From Woeseiaceae bacterium (GTDB lineage Bacteria; Pseudomonadota; Gammaproteobacteria; Steroidobacterales; Woeseiaceae): a stretch of 64,000 nt of DNA. Below are positions 30,468-39,088 of the stretch, piece by piece. Under the pieces are notes generated by a model. That model worked only from the letters and a program-made list of their open reading frames with translations, searched no databases and had not been told where the DNA came from. The DNA is taken from NCBI GenBank assembly GCA_011772865.1, contig WVYQ01000020.1, forward strand, positions 101,168 through 165,167. Direction: 5' to 3'. The position numbers were made by a program, and so were the translations under genes. Numbering within the stretch: the stretch's first letter is position 1; every line of letters begins with the position of its first letter.

Positions 30468-31595
30468 ATGCACCCTTCGATTGCATTGTTACAGGAGTTG
30501 ATCCGGCGCCCATCCGTGACGCCGGACGACGCCGGCTGCCAGGAGATCCTGACGCAACGTCTGCGGCCCCTCGGCTTCGAATGCGAGACGATGCAATTTG
30601 GCGATGTTACCAATCTCTGGGCGCGACGCGGCTCTGCCGGACCGGTGCTTTGCCTTGCGGGCCACACCGATGTCGTCCCACCGGGCGACGAGAGCGAATG
30701 GCATACCGATCCGTTCGACCCGGTGAGCAAGGACGGGCTCTTGTACGGCCGGGGCTCGGCCGACATGAAAAGCGGTCTGGCCGCAATGATCGTCGCACTC
30801 GAGGAATTTATCGGCACGCATCCGGACCATGCGGGCAGCCTCGCGATGCTGATCACAAGTGACGAGGAAGGGCGAGCCTGTGACGGTACGCTCAAAGTCG
30901 TCGAAGCACTGCAGGCTCGCGATGAGAGAATCGACTGGTGCTTGCTCGGCGAGCCGTCGAGCCAGGAAAGCCTGGGCGACATCGTGCGAATCGGCCGGCG
31001 CGGGTCACTGAGCGGTATGCTGACCGTCCGGGGTACGCAAGGCCATGTTGCCTATCCTCAGCTCGCGGACAATCCGATTGGCCGATTTGCGCCAGTCCTT
31101 GCCGACCTGTATGCCACCCAATGGGACGATGGCAATGAATTCTTCCCGCCGACGAGCTTCCAGGTCGTCGACATTCGCGCCGGTATCGGTTTCCCGAACG
31201 TCACTCCAGGCGAACTCAGCGCTCGATTCAACTTCCGATACTCAACTGAATGGAACCACGAGAGCCTTAAGGCGAAGGTCCGTTCGATCTTTGACACCCA
31301 TGGGATCGACTATGAGCTTGGCTGGCATCTGTCGGGCGAGCCCTTCCTGACTGAACACGGGCGGCTCATCGATGCAATCGTACAGGCCGTCAGCGAGGAA
31401 ACCGGATCCGATCCCGAGTTATCGACCGGAGGCGGCACATCCGATGGCCGCTTCATTTCCCCAGCCGGTACCGATGTCGTGGAACTCGGCCCGATCAATG
31501 CTTCGATTCACAAAGTCAACGAGCACGTCCGCATCGACGACGTCGTTGCACTGACGTCGATGTACCGGCGCGTTATGGAGTTATTACTGCTGTAG
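30468..31595 (+). CDS. dapE: Succinyl-diaminopimelate desuccinylase
   Basis: Di-zinc M20 hydrolase releasing succinate from N-succinyl-LL-diaminopimelate, upstream of meso-DAP and lysine. The start at 30468 (MHPSIALLQELIRRPSVTPD) gives 375 residues, matching E. coli DapE; the open frame upstream is promoter sequence. Zinc ligands appear as AGHTDVVPPGD (His66, Asp68), RGSADMKSG (Asp99), TSDEEG (Glu pair) and the C-terminal SIHKVNEHV (His). It stands alone on the plus strand between the pst operon and dsbB. Its 3' end overlaps dsbB by 23 bases. Confidence 0.97.
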   Translation: MHPSIALLQELIRRPSVTPDDAGCQEILTQRLRPLGFECETMQFGDVTNLWARRGSAGPVLCLAGHTDVVPPGDESEWHTDPFDPVSKDGLLYGRGSADMKSGLAAMIVALEEFIGTHPDHAGSLAMLITSDEEGRACDGTLKVVEALQARDERIDWCLLGEPSSQESLGDIVRIGRRGSLSGMLTVRGTQGHVAYPQLADNPIGRFAPVLADLYATQWDDGNEFFPPTSFQVVDIRAGIGFPNVTPGELSARFNFRYSTEWNHESLKAKVRSIFDTHGIDYELGWHLSGEPFLTEHGRLIDAIVQAVSEETGSDPELSTGGGTSDGRFISPAGTDVVELGPINASIHKVNEHVRIDDVVALTSMYRRVMELLLL

Positions 31596-32085
31596 ATTCG
31601 CGTCTCAGGTTGTTCCAGATACCCGCGAGCCCAAGCCCGAGCATCCACACCGCGACCCAGGCCGGCATCGACAGACCGAGAAATCTCCAGACGACGTCCG
31701 CACATTCGCCGGATCCCTTGAATACCATCGACAGTGCCTCGAACAGCGGGAAGTTGTCGAGCATGTAATCGAGACCCGGACCGCACGCGGGCACCTCTGA
31801 CGGTGGCAGATTCTGTAATCGCCAGTGCCAGCCCGCTGTCGCAAGACCGTCGCCGGCGGCCAGGAATACCAGGGCCGCGTAAACGCGTCGACCCCATCCC
31901 GATGGATTGTGGATCGCCGCCACGAGGAACACCAGGCCGAGCGCTATAACGGCAACGCGTTGCAACACGCAGAGTGGGCAAGGATCGAGCAGCAGGACAT
32001 GTTGGGCGTACAAGGCAAAGCCCATCAACCCTGCACAACAGGCGAAGCCCGCGAGGTTGAGGACGCGTCGTCCGGGTAGGGTCAT
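31573..32085 (-). CDS. dsbB: Disulfide bond formation protein B
   Basis: Inner-membrane quinone reductase that reoxidises periplasmic DsbA. The 170-residue protein has four membrane segments, the first periplasmic cysteine pair as CPLC (Cys36, Cys39), and a second periplasmic loop with cysteines in PACGPGLDYML and SGECADVVW. It begins 6 bases after the phoU stop with no ribosome-binding site of its own, so it is probably translated by coupling to phoU. Confidence 0.95.
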   Translation of the reverse strand: MTLPGRRVLNLAGFACCAGLMGFALYAQHVLLLDPCPLCVLQRVAVIALGLVFLVAAIHNPSGWGRRVYAALVFLAAGDGLATAGWHWRLQNLPPSEVPACGPGLDYMLDNFPLFEALSMVFKGSGECADVVWRFLGLSMPAWVAVWMLGLGLAGIWNNLRRESTAVITP

Positions 32086-32091
32086 GCTGGC

Positions 32092-32805
32092 CTATTCAGT
32101 AGCGAGCTCTGAAGCATCGGAGATGCCAGTATGACGTACATCCCTGCCCCGCACCATATAGATAACGTACTCGCAAATATTCTTCGCATGGTCGCCGATA
32201 CGCTCGAGTGAGCGTGCTGCCCAGGTGACGTTCATCACGCGCTTGATGCTACGCGGGTCCTCCATCATGAAGGTAATGCACTGCCGCTGAATGGCGTTGT
32301 ATTCCTGGTCGACATCTTCGTCTTCGCGCAACACTTCGAAAGCTTCGTCAACATCGAGGCGTGCAAACGCATTCATCGAATCGCGGAGCATGTGCGAAAC
32401 GTGCGTGCCGAGCGTTTTCAGCTCACGGTAAGAGTCGGATGGTCTATCCATACCTGCCAGTTTTGAGGCGAGATAGCCGATTTTCTCCGCCTCATCGCCG
32501 ATACGCTCGAGATCAGTAATGGTCTTGATGATGGCCACTATCAGCCGCAGGTCGCCGGCAGCCGGAGCCCGCGTTGCGAGTAACCGGCTGCACTCTTCGT
32601 CGATACTGACTTCAAGATCATTGACCTTGTAGTCGTCCTCGGCGACCTTGAGTCCAAGCTCGCTATCGCCGGTAACGATTGCCGTAATAGCTCGCGCAAG
32701 CTGTACCTCAACGACACCACCCATGGCCAGAACCGAGTTTCGCAGGTCCTCGATATCCTTGTTGAAACGGCGCGAAATGTGGTCTGTTAAATCGGAGGCT
32801 TCCAT
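32092..32805 (-). CDS. phoU: Phosphate signalling regulator PhoU
   Basis: Negative regulator that links the Pst transporter state to PhoR and restrains phosphate uptake. The 237-residue, all-helical protein shows the two PhoU repeats with metal-binding E/DxxxD-type motifs (TDLERIGDEAEKIGYLA in repeat one, RSLERIGDHAKNICEYVIYM in repeat two). It is not next to pstB as in E. coli but lies 33 bases after the porin gene, so it is likely cotranscribed from the porin's Pho-type promoter. Confidence 0.97.
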   Translation of the reverse strand: MEASDLTDHISRRFNKDIEDLRNSVLAMGGVVEVQLARAITAIVTGDSELGLKVAEDDYKVNDLEVSIDEECSRLLATRAPAAGDLRLIVAIIKTITDLERIGDEAEKIGYLASKLAGMDRPSDSYRELKTLGTHVSHMLRDSMNAFARLDVDEAFEVLREDEDVDQEYNAIQRQCITFMMEDPRSIKRVMNVTWAARSLERIGDHAKNICEYVIYMVRGRDVRHTGISDASELATE

Positions 32806-32838
32806 CGCATTATTCCATCGCAGCCAGATCAGCTGAGC

Positions 32839-34125
32839 CTACTTCCATTTCCACTGCATGTCGATCATCAGGCGGTTGTAGTCGCTCTTGTTGCCCGTGG
32901 CCAGGTCGACCTCGTTGATGAAGTACTGCGCCCCAACCGTCCAGCTCTTGCTGATCCCGTAATTGAACTGTAGCCAGTGGCCCCTGCGATCGGTACCACC
33001 ACCACCGAAATCCGAATCAGTGACAAGACCCAGCATCGAATCGGCCTCCTTGTCGGCATAGTAGTAGGTGAACTGGATCTGGCCGCGATCCCTGGTCTGG
33101 CCGATCTTGGTACCAACCGACCACCCGGTGTTGTTGTCGGAAGCGTCGCTGTTGTTCACGTAGTCCAGGAACACGAGCATTGGCCAGTCGCCGACGTCAA
33201 ACGACGCTTCAGCGAATACCTGGGTCAGGTCGTAATCGTACAGGTAGACGCAGGTTTCATCCGGCGTTGTGCCGCAAGGGAGCCCGCTCTCTTCGACGGC
33301 GGTGTTGCCGAAGAAGTCGCCCGGATCTGTCGGGTCGCCAAAAGTGGTCGTGTTGCCCGCGGTCGGAATCGAGTAATAACCGATGCCGCCAGTCAGCTTC
33401 ACATCGCCCAGGTTGCCCGTCGCACCGAACTGGCCGCCAAATGCGAACATGTCGTTGCTCTTTCGGGTATCGCTTTCCAAAAATGAGCCGATCGCGTTGA
33501 CGAAGAACCAGTCGCGCTTGTAATTGAGTGCCAGGCCTTCCGGCGTCCAGTCCCCATCCCAGGTAAACGGCTGACCGCCCACTCGCGTCAATGGATTCTT
33601 GAATTTGCCACCGATGACGTGCAGGCCGTCGGTTACCTCCCAATCGGCGTAAGCAAGATTGAGCACAATGCTCTTCGATGATCCGCCGCCACCCAGTGTC
33701 TGGTTGGTCGATACCGGATCATCGCCACCTGTTGCCAGGCCGAACCCGACCTCAACGTCGTCGGACACCTGCGCTTTGATATTGGTGCGGGCGCGAATGC
33801 GATTGCGATTGCGAGTCGAACTTCCCTCGGGATCGATCCATTCGTAGCGGTAGCGGAAATCCCCGTCCAGCACGATGCGATCAGACCAGCTTTCGGATGC
33901 TGCCGGCATATCTGCGACTGTCATTTCGACATCTGCAATCGCTGTCGCTGATTTTTCCTGCGCCTGTCGCAACTCGGCGTTTTCAGCAGCGAGCTCCTCG
34001 AGCCGCTGGGAAAGTGTCGCCAGTTGCGAGCGAAGCTCCTGGATATCTTCATCGCTGACTGCAGCAGGCGCCGCAGATGGAAAGATCAGGCTGGCGACGA
34101 AGATCAGGGGGAGAAAATGTTTCAT
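32839..34125 (-). CDS. Putative outer-membrane porin of the Pho cluster
   Basis: A 428-residue outer-membrane protein: Sec signal peptide cleaved after SAAPAA (about residue 22), a heptad-rich helical region (about residues 25-65) suggesting a periplasmic coiled coil, then a long alternating beta-barrel sequence starting RIVLDGDFRYRYEWIDPEGS and ending in an aromatic-rich last strand (MIDMQWKWK). It resembles the 'putative porin' family found in Gammaproteobacteria. Its location between phoR and phoU and its upstream tandem Pho boxes suggest a role in phosphate or phosphorylated-compound entry, analogous to PhoE or OprP, but it is not obviously homologous to either. Confidence 0.82.
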   Translation of the reverse strand: MKHFLPLIFVASLIFPSAAPAAVSDEDIQELRSQLATLSQRLEELAAENAELRQAQEKSATAIADVEMTVADMPAASESWSDRIVLDGDFRYRYEWIDPEGSSTRNRNRIRARTNIKAQVSDDVEVGFGLATGGDDPVSTNQTLGGGGSSKSIVLNLAYADWEVTDGLHVIGGKFKNPLTRVGGQPFTWDGDWTPEGLALNYKRDWFFVNAIGSFLESDTRKSNDMFAFGGQFGATGNLGDVKLTGGIGYYSIPTAGNTTTFGDPTDPGDFFGNTAVEESGLPCGTTPDETCVYLYDYDLTQVFAEASFDVGDWPMLVFLDYVNNSDASDNNTGWSVGTKIGQTRDRGQIQFTYYYADKEADSMLGLVTDSDFGGGGTDRRGHWLQFNYGISKSWTVGAQYFINEVDLATGNKSDYNRLMIDMQWKWK

Positions 34126-34177
34126 GTGAGTGCGCCTGTTGTTATAAAAAATGTTAGCGGCAAGTTACCGCCGGGCT

Positions 34178-34217
34178 GTGTCCCTTCTGTGACAGAAATA
34201 TTGCACTTTTGTGACAA
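34178..34217 (-). promoter_or_regulatory. Tandem Pho box array upstream of the porin
   Basis: Reading the minus strand there are four consecutive units at 11-base spacing: TTGTCAC, GTGCAAT, CTGTCAC and GGGACAC, separated by 4-base AT-rich linkers (the first three are AAAA, ATTT and AGAA). The central pair matches the Pho box consensus at 13 of 18 positions, and flanking pairs at 12 of 18. The array ends 53 bases before the porin start. Confidence 0.72.
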
Positions 34218-34256
34218 CACCACAGTACTGATAACGCACTGCGGAGAAAGGTTTTT

Positions 34257-35576
34257 CTAGTTTTGGCCGCCGCTGGCCAGCGGCGCTGGCGGTTCCGCGT
34301 CGACGCGCTGCGGCGGAAAGTGACAACAAAAGACCGATCCCGCGCCGAGCTCGCTTTCGATACGGAGTTCGGCCTCGTGGCGCCCGAGCACGTGCTTGAC
34401 GATGGCGAGTCCGAGACCGACCCCGCCGTCCTCCCGGGCCCTGCCACGATCCACGCGGAAAAAACGCTCTGTAAGGCGCGGAATGTGCTCTTCGGCAATG
34501 CCCTCGCCCGTATCGGCCACGATGAGGTCCGCGCCGTCCGAACCGGACCGCCACGCGAGTGTTATTTTGCCGTCCGCGGGCGTGTGGCGGATCGCGTTAG
34601 ACAAGAGATTGGTGACCACGGAATCAATTTCGCCGGCATTGCCGCGCAATTGAGCCGCGGACTCCACCTCGACGCTAATGTCCGCAACACCCGCCTGTCC
34701 TGCAAAAGCTTTGCGGGCGCTGGCAAGCAACGGGGCTATATCGACCGTTTTCTCAATGCTGGCGTGTCCCGCCCCCTCGAGACGGGAAAGCTCGAGCAAC
34801 TCGGCGACGATATGCGTCATACGCTTCGCCTGCTCTCGCATTCGCTTCACCGGCTGAGTCCAGGTTGAAACCACTTGCTTGTCTTCCGCCATCGAGTCCA
34901 GGTAACCCGATATCACGGTCAGGGGCGAGCGCAATTCATGCGACGCATTCGCAACAAAGTCGCGCCGCATGCGATTCAGCTCGATGCGCTCCGTTACATC
35001 GCGCAGCAATAACAACTTCTGGTCAACACCGTAAGGAACAACACGGCAATTGAGCCAGCCGTTGTCAGTTACTGGTGACGGGATATCGACGGTTAATGTC
35101 GCATCGTTCGCGTCGAGTAATCTCGTAATTTCCGGGTCGCGCAGAATATTCTCGACTCGTTGCCCGCGATCCTTCTTGCGTTTCAAACCTGCAAGCGCCT
35201 TTGCCGCTCTGTTGCAGAGAACAATTTCATTGTCATCGTCGATAATGACGGCACCATCCGGCATCGCATTGGTCGAGTTGCGGATTTCCTTGAGAACCTG
35301 GCGGTGTAACTTCTTGTAACGCGACCCACGCTCGTGCTCATAGTTGAATCGAGCAAACATCTGCGGCCAGATGCCCTCCCCGTAACGAAATTTATCGAAG
35401 TCGCCGGTGTTCAGTGCTCGATTGAAATACAGCATCTGGCGGACCTGCCATATCAGTGCCAGGAAGGCGGCAACCAGGAACCCGAGCAACGGTTCTCCAT
35501 ATATCCAGCCGATCATTGCCCCGGCGGCGAGAAACACGGCAAGACCTGCCAGGAATTTTCGGCTGGAACCGAGCAC
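34257..35576 (-). CDS. phoR: Phosphate regulon sensor histidine kinase
   Basis: Membrane sensor kinase that phosphorylates PhoB when phosphate is scarce. The 439-residue protein has two N-terminal membrane segments (about residues 5-45), the PhoR-type linker with a charged region, a PAS domain (about 95-195), HisKA with NASHELRSPLTVISGYLD (phospho-accepting His) and the HATPase domain (VTNLLSNAIRHT, VADTGEGIAEEHIPRLTERF). The GTG start overlaps the phoB stop by one base (TAGTG). There is no large periplasmic domain, consistent with sensing through PstSCAB-PhoU. Confidence 0.97.
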   Translation of the reverse strand: MLGSSRKFLAGLAVFLAAGAMIGWIYGEPLLGFLVAAFLALIWQVRQMLYFNRALNTGDFDKFRYGEGIWPQMFARFNYEHERGSRYKKLHRQVLKEIRNSTNAMPDGAVIIDDDNEIVLCNRAAKALAGLKRKKDRGQRVENILRDPEITRLLDANDATLTVDIPSPVTDNGWLNCRVVPYGVDQKLLLLRDVTERIELNRMRRDFVANASHELRSPLTVISGYLDSMAEDKQVVSTWTQPVKRMREQAKRMTHIVAELLELSRLEGAGHASIEKTVDIAPLLASARKAFAGQAGVADISVEVESAAQLRGNAGEIDSVVTNLLSNAIRHTPADGKITLAWRSGSDGADLIVADTGEGIAEEHIPRLTERFFRVDRGRAREDGGVGLGLAIVKHVLGRHEAELRIESELGAGSVFCCHFPPQRVDAEPPAPLASGGQN

Positions 35577-36268
35577 TATTTTTCGCGGTTTGAGAAGCGG
35601 TAACCTGCCCCGCGCACCGTCTGAATATAGTCGTCCGCGGCCTCGTCGGCCAGAGCCTTGCGCAGTCGGCGCACGTGGACGTCGACCGTGCGCTCCTCGA
35701 CGTATACGTTCGCTCCCCAGACCCTGTCGAGCAACTGCGAACGACTGTACACACGGTCCGGGTGTGTCATCAGGAACTTGAGCAGTCGGTACTCGGTCGG
35801 CCCGAGCCGTATTTCATTGCCATTGGCGCTGACCCGATGGCCGGCCGTATCCAGCGAAAGCACGCCCGAGCTCACCGTCTCGTCGTTGTCCGCACCCGCG
35901 CGCCGCAAAACGGCCTGGATTCGCGCCACGAGTTCGCGCGGGGAGAACGGCTTCGTAATGTAATCGTCGGCGCCACTGTCCAGACCGGAGACTTTGTCAT
36001 ACTCATCTGCCCGCGCCGTCAGCATGATGATAGCGATGTCATCGTTTTCCTTGTCCCGTTTGAGCATACGGGTCAGTTCGAGCCCGCTCATGTCGGGCAG
36101 CATCCAGTCGATCAGGGCCAGATCAGGCCGCTCGTCGACCAGTAATTCGCGCGCAACCTTGCAGTCGCCGGCTTCGAGCGTTTCGAATCCGGCGCGCGAC
36201 AGGTGAAAAACGATCATCTCCCGAATTGGTGCTTCGTCTTCGACGACCAGAATCTTGTTTGCTGCCAT
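35576..36268 (-). CDS. phoB: Phosphate regulon response regulator
   Basis: OmpR-family activator of phosphate-starvation genes. The start at 36268 gives MAANKILVVEDEAPIREMI and 230 residues, matching E. coli PhoB (229). The receiver domain has the acidic pair in VVEDE and the phospho-acceptor Asp54 (ALIDWMLP). The C-terminal winged helix (about 130-230) ends with VWGANVYVEERTVDVHVRRL and the recognition-helix region typical of PhoB. A candidate Pho box upstream suggests autoactivation. Confidence 0.97.
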   Translation of the reverse strand: MAANKILVVEDEAPIREMIVFHLSRAGFETLEAGDCKVARELLVDERPDLALIDWMLPDMSGLELTRMLKRDKENDDIAIIMLTARADEYDKVSGLDSGADDYITKPFSPRELVARIQAVLRRAGADNDETVSSGVLSLDTAGHRVSANGNEIRLGPTEYRLLKFLMTHPDRVYSRSQLLDRVWGANVYVEERTVDVHVRRLRKALADEAADDYIQTVRGAGYRFSNREK

Positions 36269-36322
36269 ACGGAACCCTCGTGGGGGCCGGTTTGCCACAG
36301 CGCGGCATTACATCAACACTAT

Positions 36323-36340
36323 ATTACAGTTCTGTTACGT
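36323..36340 (-). promoter_or_regulatory. Candidate Pho box upstream of phoB
   Basis: The minus-strand 18-mer ACGTAACAGAACTGTAAT matches the PhoB consensus at 11 of 18 positions, with a better right half (CTGTAAT). A TGTAAT hexamer follows about 10 bases downstream. It lies 55 bases before the phoB start and partly inside the end of tsaB. The match is weaker than the other two, but position and context agree. Confidence 0.45.
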
Positions 36341-37030
36341 CGAGGCCGGGGGTTTCTGGGCAACCTTCTGGCGCAAATACGCCGGCTGGACTTCTCGAGG
36401 CTCGATTCCATGCCCCGCCTCGAGGCCCGCGGCGCCGAGTCCCAGCAGGTCCCGCGCGCGCGGGTGCACAATATCGAGAACCCTGGTAACCCGGTCACGG
36501 TTTTCCACCAGGAGTTCCGGATAACGTTGCCAGCCATATCCAGCCGCGACGCGGCCGCCCGAAGTCTCAGAATCCAGCTCCTCGATGACCGACAAGCCAT
36601 GCAGGCGTTCCGGCAGCCGGTCCTTCACCGCACCATCGGGACCCGGCCCGTACACGCCCAGGTAGACCTCGTTCATGTGAGCGTCTTGTGCAACGACCAC
36701 CTCGTCCGCCTCATGGTCGGCAAGTGCGCGCGCCGCGACCGCGGCCATCGACGAGACAGGAACGATCTGAAGAGATGCGCCATAGGCGAGGCCCTGCGCG
36801 ACCGATGCCGCGATGCGCATCCCGATGAAGGAACCGGGGCCGTTCCCGAGCACAATTGCATCGAGATCGCCCAGGGATGCTTCGGATTCCCGTAGCAGCG
36901 ATTCGATCATCGGCAACAGCAGGCGTGTGTGTTCTCGTGGTTGTTCCTCGTGCTGGTCGATGATCTTGTCGTCGATCTGCAATGCGACCGAGCACGCGAC
37001 AGACGATGTATCGAGAGCCAGAAGCTTCAC
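36335..37030 (-). CDS. tsaB: tRNA threonylcarbamoyladenosine biosynthesis protein TsaB
   Basis: Partner of TsaD in making t6A37 of ANN-decoding tRNAs. The 231-residue ASKHA-fold protein opens MKLLALDTSSVACSVALQID, has LLPMIESLLRESEASLGDLD and GNGPGSFIGMRIAASVAQGLAY as family landmarks. The GTG start overlaps the upstream helicase gene by four bases. In E. coli tsaB is likewise next to yoaA. Confidence 0.95.
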   Translation of the reverse strand: MKLLALDTSSVACSVALQIDDKIIDQHEEQPREHTRLLLPMIESLLRESEASLGDLDAIVLGNGPGSFIGMRIAASVAQGLAYGASLQIVPVSSMAAVAARALADHEADEVVVAQDAHMNEVYLGVYGPGPDGAVKDRLPERLHGLSVIEELDSETSGGRVAAGYGWQRYPELLVENRDRVTRVLDIVHPRARDLLGLGAAGLEAGHGIEPREVQPAYLRQKVAQKPPAST

Positions 37031-38946
37031 GCAACGGCCCCTTCACGCTCGTGGCCGGAAAGAAAATCGCCAACCTGATCCTGTGACGATGTCACGGCCA
37101 TCGGCTCCAGACTTCTGAGGAACGTCCGGCCGTAGCTCTTGGTGCCCAGCCGCGGATCGCAGAGCACGATGACACCGTAGTCGCTCTGGTCACGGAGTAG
37201 CCGGCCGGCTCCCTGCTTGAGAGCGAGAACCGCCTGTGGGAGCTGATGTTCCGTAAACCCGTTGCCGCCCTCGCGCCGAATGAACTCGAGTCTTGCCATC
37301 ATCAGCGGATCCGCCGGCGACGCGAATGGCAGCTTGTCGATGACGACCACGGTCAATGCCCGACCCCGCACATCGACGCCTTCCCAGAAGCTGCCCGTGC
37401 CGAGCAAAACGGCACTGCCGGCATCCCGAAACCGGCGCAGCAGGTCGTCTCTGGGTGCGCTGCCCTGCACGAGCAGCTGGCGCCCGCCCAGGCTCTTTTT
37501 GTTCTTGCGACACCACTTGGCGGCGGCGTTCAAAGCTCGATGACTCGTGAACAGGCAAAACATGCCGCCTGACGTCATGTCGAGCAGCGGCACGACAGCC
37601 TCGAGCACGGACTCGGTATGAGCCGGATCGGAAGGCTGCGGCAAATCGGGAGGCAGGTAGACGAGCCCGTTGTTGTCGACGGCGTAAGGACTCGGGAACG
37701 TCAGGCCCGTCACGTCGCCGAGACCCATGCGGCTTGCGAAATGAGAAAAGTCTTCCCCGACCGCCAGGGTAGCGGACGTAAAGACCCATGCCTGGTGCCC
37801 GGTATCGATCAGGCCGTGAAGGGTCGCCGACACGTCGAGCGGCGTCAGGTTGATCCGCAGGCTGCGCGGGTTGATTTCGATCCAGCGCAGTCCGTCCCAC
37901 GCATCATCGACAGCCACCAGCGCCAGGCGCTCGGACATCCCGATCAATTGCTCGTGGAGCTTCTCCAGTTCGAGCGATCCGCCGGCAATCTCGGCCAGTG
38001 CCGTAATCAGCTCGCCGAGGGCCAGGCGCAACGCGTCCAGTGGTTTGCGCAGCGTATCGATGTGCTCGGCGAGCTGGTGCCGGCCCTCCTGCCTCGGTGC
38101 CTCGGCACGCAATACGCGAGCCGCCGTCTGCAGGGCGTCAATCCGCCGCTGGAGTTCGGGTTGCTGGAACGGCACGGCCTCGACCCGGACTTCGTCGATC
38201 ACCCGCTCGAGTTCCCGGGAGCCGAAACCAACCCCGAAGAACTGCACGGCCAGGTCCGGGATCTGGTGCGCCTCGTCGACGATGATGGCTTCGGCGCCGG
38301 GCAGAAACTCGACGAAGCCCTCTTCCTTCATTGCGAGATCCGCGAGCAACAGGTGGTGATTGACGACGACGAGATCCGCGTCCTGGGCGGCGCGCCGCGC
38401 CTTGACGACATGGCAGTCGGACCAGGCCGGGCATTTTTGACCGAGGCAGTTGTCGACCGTGGACGTGACGAGCGGCCAGACGCGAGAATCCTCGGCGACC
38501 TCGGTCAGTTCTGCCTTGTCGCCCGATGTCGTGCGGTGGCGCCATTCGCGCACGGCGTTGAGATCCTCGAGAAGCGTATCGCTAACCTCCGCCACGTGAT
38601 CGAGGCGTTCCAGGCAGAGATAGTTGGCGCGCCCCTTGAGCAAAGCCGTCGCGACGGGGCGGCCGATCGCTTTGCCGATCAGCGGCAGGTCCCGATGATA
38701 CAGCTGGTCCTGCAGTGCCTTGGTTCCCGTCGAAATAATCGTTCTGCGGCCGCTCTGCAAGGCTGGCAGCAGATAGGCAAACGTCTTGCCCGTGCCTGTG
38801 CCCGCTTCGACGACGAGCTTGCCGAGTCCGGCGATGGTCTCGGTGACAGCCTCGGCCATCCACGCCTGGCCGGCACGCGGCTGAAAGCCCGGCAGATACT
38901 GCTTCAGCGGGCTGTTTTCGCCAAAAAATTCGGAGAGGTCGGTCAC
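37027..38946 (-). CDS. yoaA: DinG-family ATP-dependent DNA helicase, YoaA type
   Basis: XPD-like superfamily 2 helicase with an iron-sulfur cluster; YoaA acts in repair of damaged replication forks. The 639-residue protein has Walker A EAGTGTGKT near residue 46, the iron-sulfur cysteines around YLCLERL and NCLGQKCPAWSDC, the DEAH box VDEAHQIPD, and C-terminal motifs V and VI (LLGTGSFWEGVDVRG, QGAGRLLRDQSDYG). The start is a GTG. Adjacency to tsaB favours YoaA over DinG. I saw no LexA-type CTG-N10-CAG site upstream. Confidence 0.92.
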   Translation of the reverse strand: MTDLSEFFGENSPLKQYLPGFQPRAGQAWMAEAVTETIAGLGKLVVEAGTGTGKTFAYLLPALQSGRRTIISTGTKALQDQLYHRDLPLIGKAIGRPVATALLKGRANYLCLERLDHVAEVSDTLLEDLNAVREWRHRTTSGDKAELTEVAEDSRVWPLVTSTVDNCLGQKCPAWSDCHVVKARRAAQDADLVVVNHHLLLADLAMKEEGFVEFLPGAEAIIVDEAHQIPDLAVQFFGVGFGSRELERVIDEVRVEAVPFQQPELQRRIDALQTAARVLRAEAPRQEGRHQLAEHIDTLRKPLDALRLALGELITALAEIAGGSLELEKLHEQLIGMSERLALVAVDDAWDGLRWIEINPRSLRINLTPLDVSATLHGLIDTGHQAWVFTSATLAVGEDFSHFASRMGLGDVTGLTFPSPYAVDNNGLVYLPPDLPQPSDPAHTESVLEAVVPLLDMTSGGMFCLFTSHRALNAAAKWCRKNKKSLGGRQLLVQGSAPRDDLLRRFRDAGSAVLLGTGSFWEGVDVRGRALTVVVIDKLPFASPADPLMMARLEFIRREGGNGFTEHQLPQAVLALKQGAGRLLRDQSDYGVIVLCDPRLGTKSYGRTFLRSLEPMAVTSSQDQVGDFLSGHEREGAVA

Positions 38947-39026
38947 TGGCCAATGGTTACACGGATACCTACCGTTGCACAGATCCGGATACGGAAATTA
39001 CGTGCTGATTATCTGGCCGCAACCCG

Positions 39027-39032
39027 TATAAT
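39027..39032 (+). promoter_or_regulatory. Consensus -10 hexamer upstream of pckG
   Basis: A perfect TATAAT lies 57 bases before the pckG start in the divergent yoaA-pckG gap. No good -35 is found at 16-18 bases upstream, so the promoter may need an activator, which would fit a gluconeogenic gene. Confidence 0.4.
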
Positions 39033-39088
39033 TGCCGCCCCTACAGAAATGTAGTTTTAAGCACACAGCGACACAGAGATCCTTTACG

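Noticed and set aside
34220-34244. Imperfect hairpin after phoR as a terminator
   Set aside because: A 7-pair stem with one mismatch, an 11-base loop and no U-run in the minus-strand direction; too weak.
38947-39030. LexA box upstream of yoaA
   Set aside because: No CTG-N10-CAG palindrome found in the yoaA upstream region.
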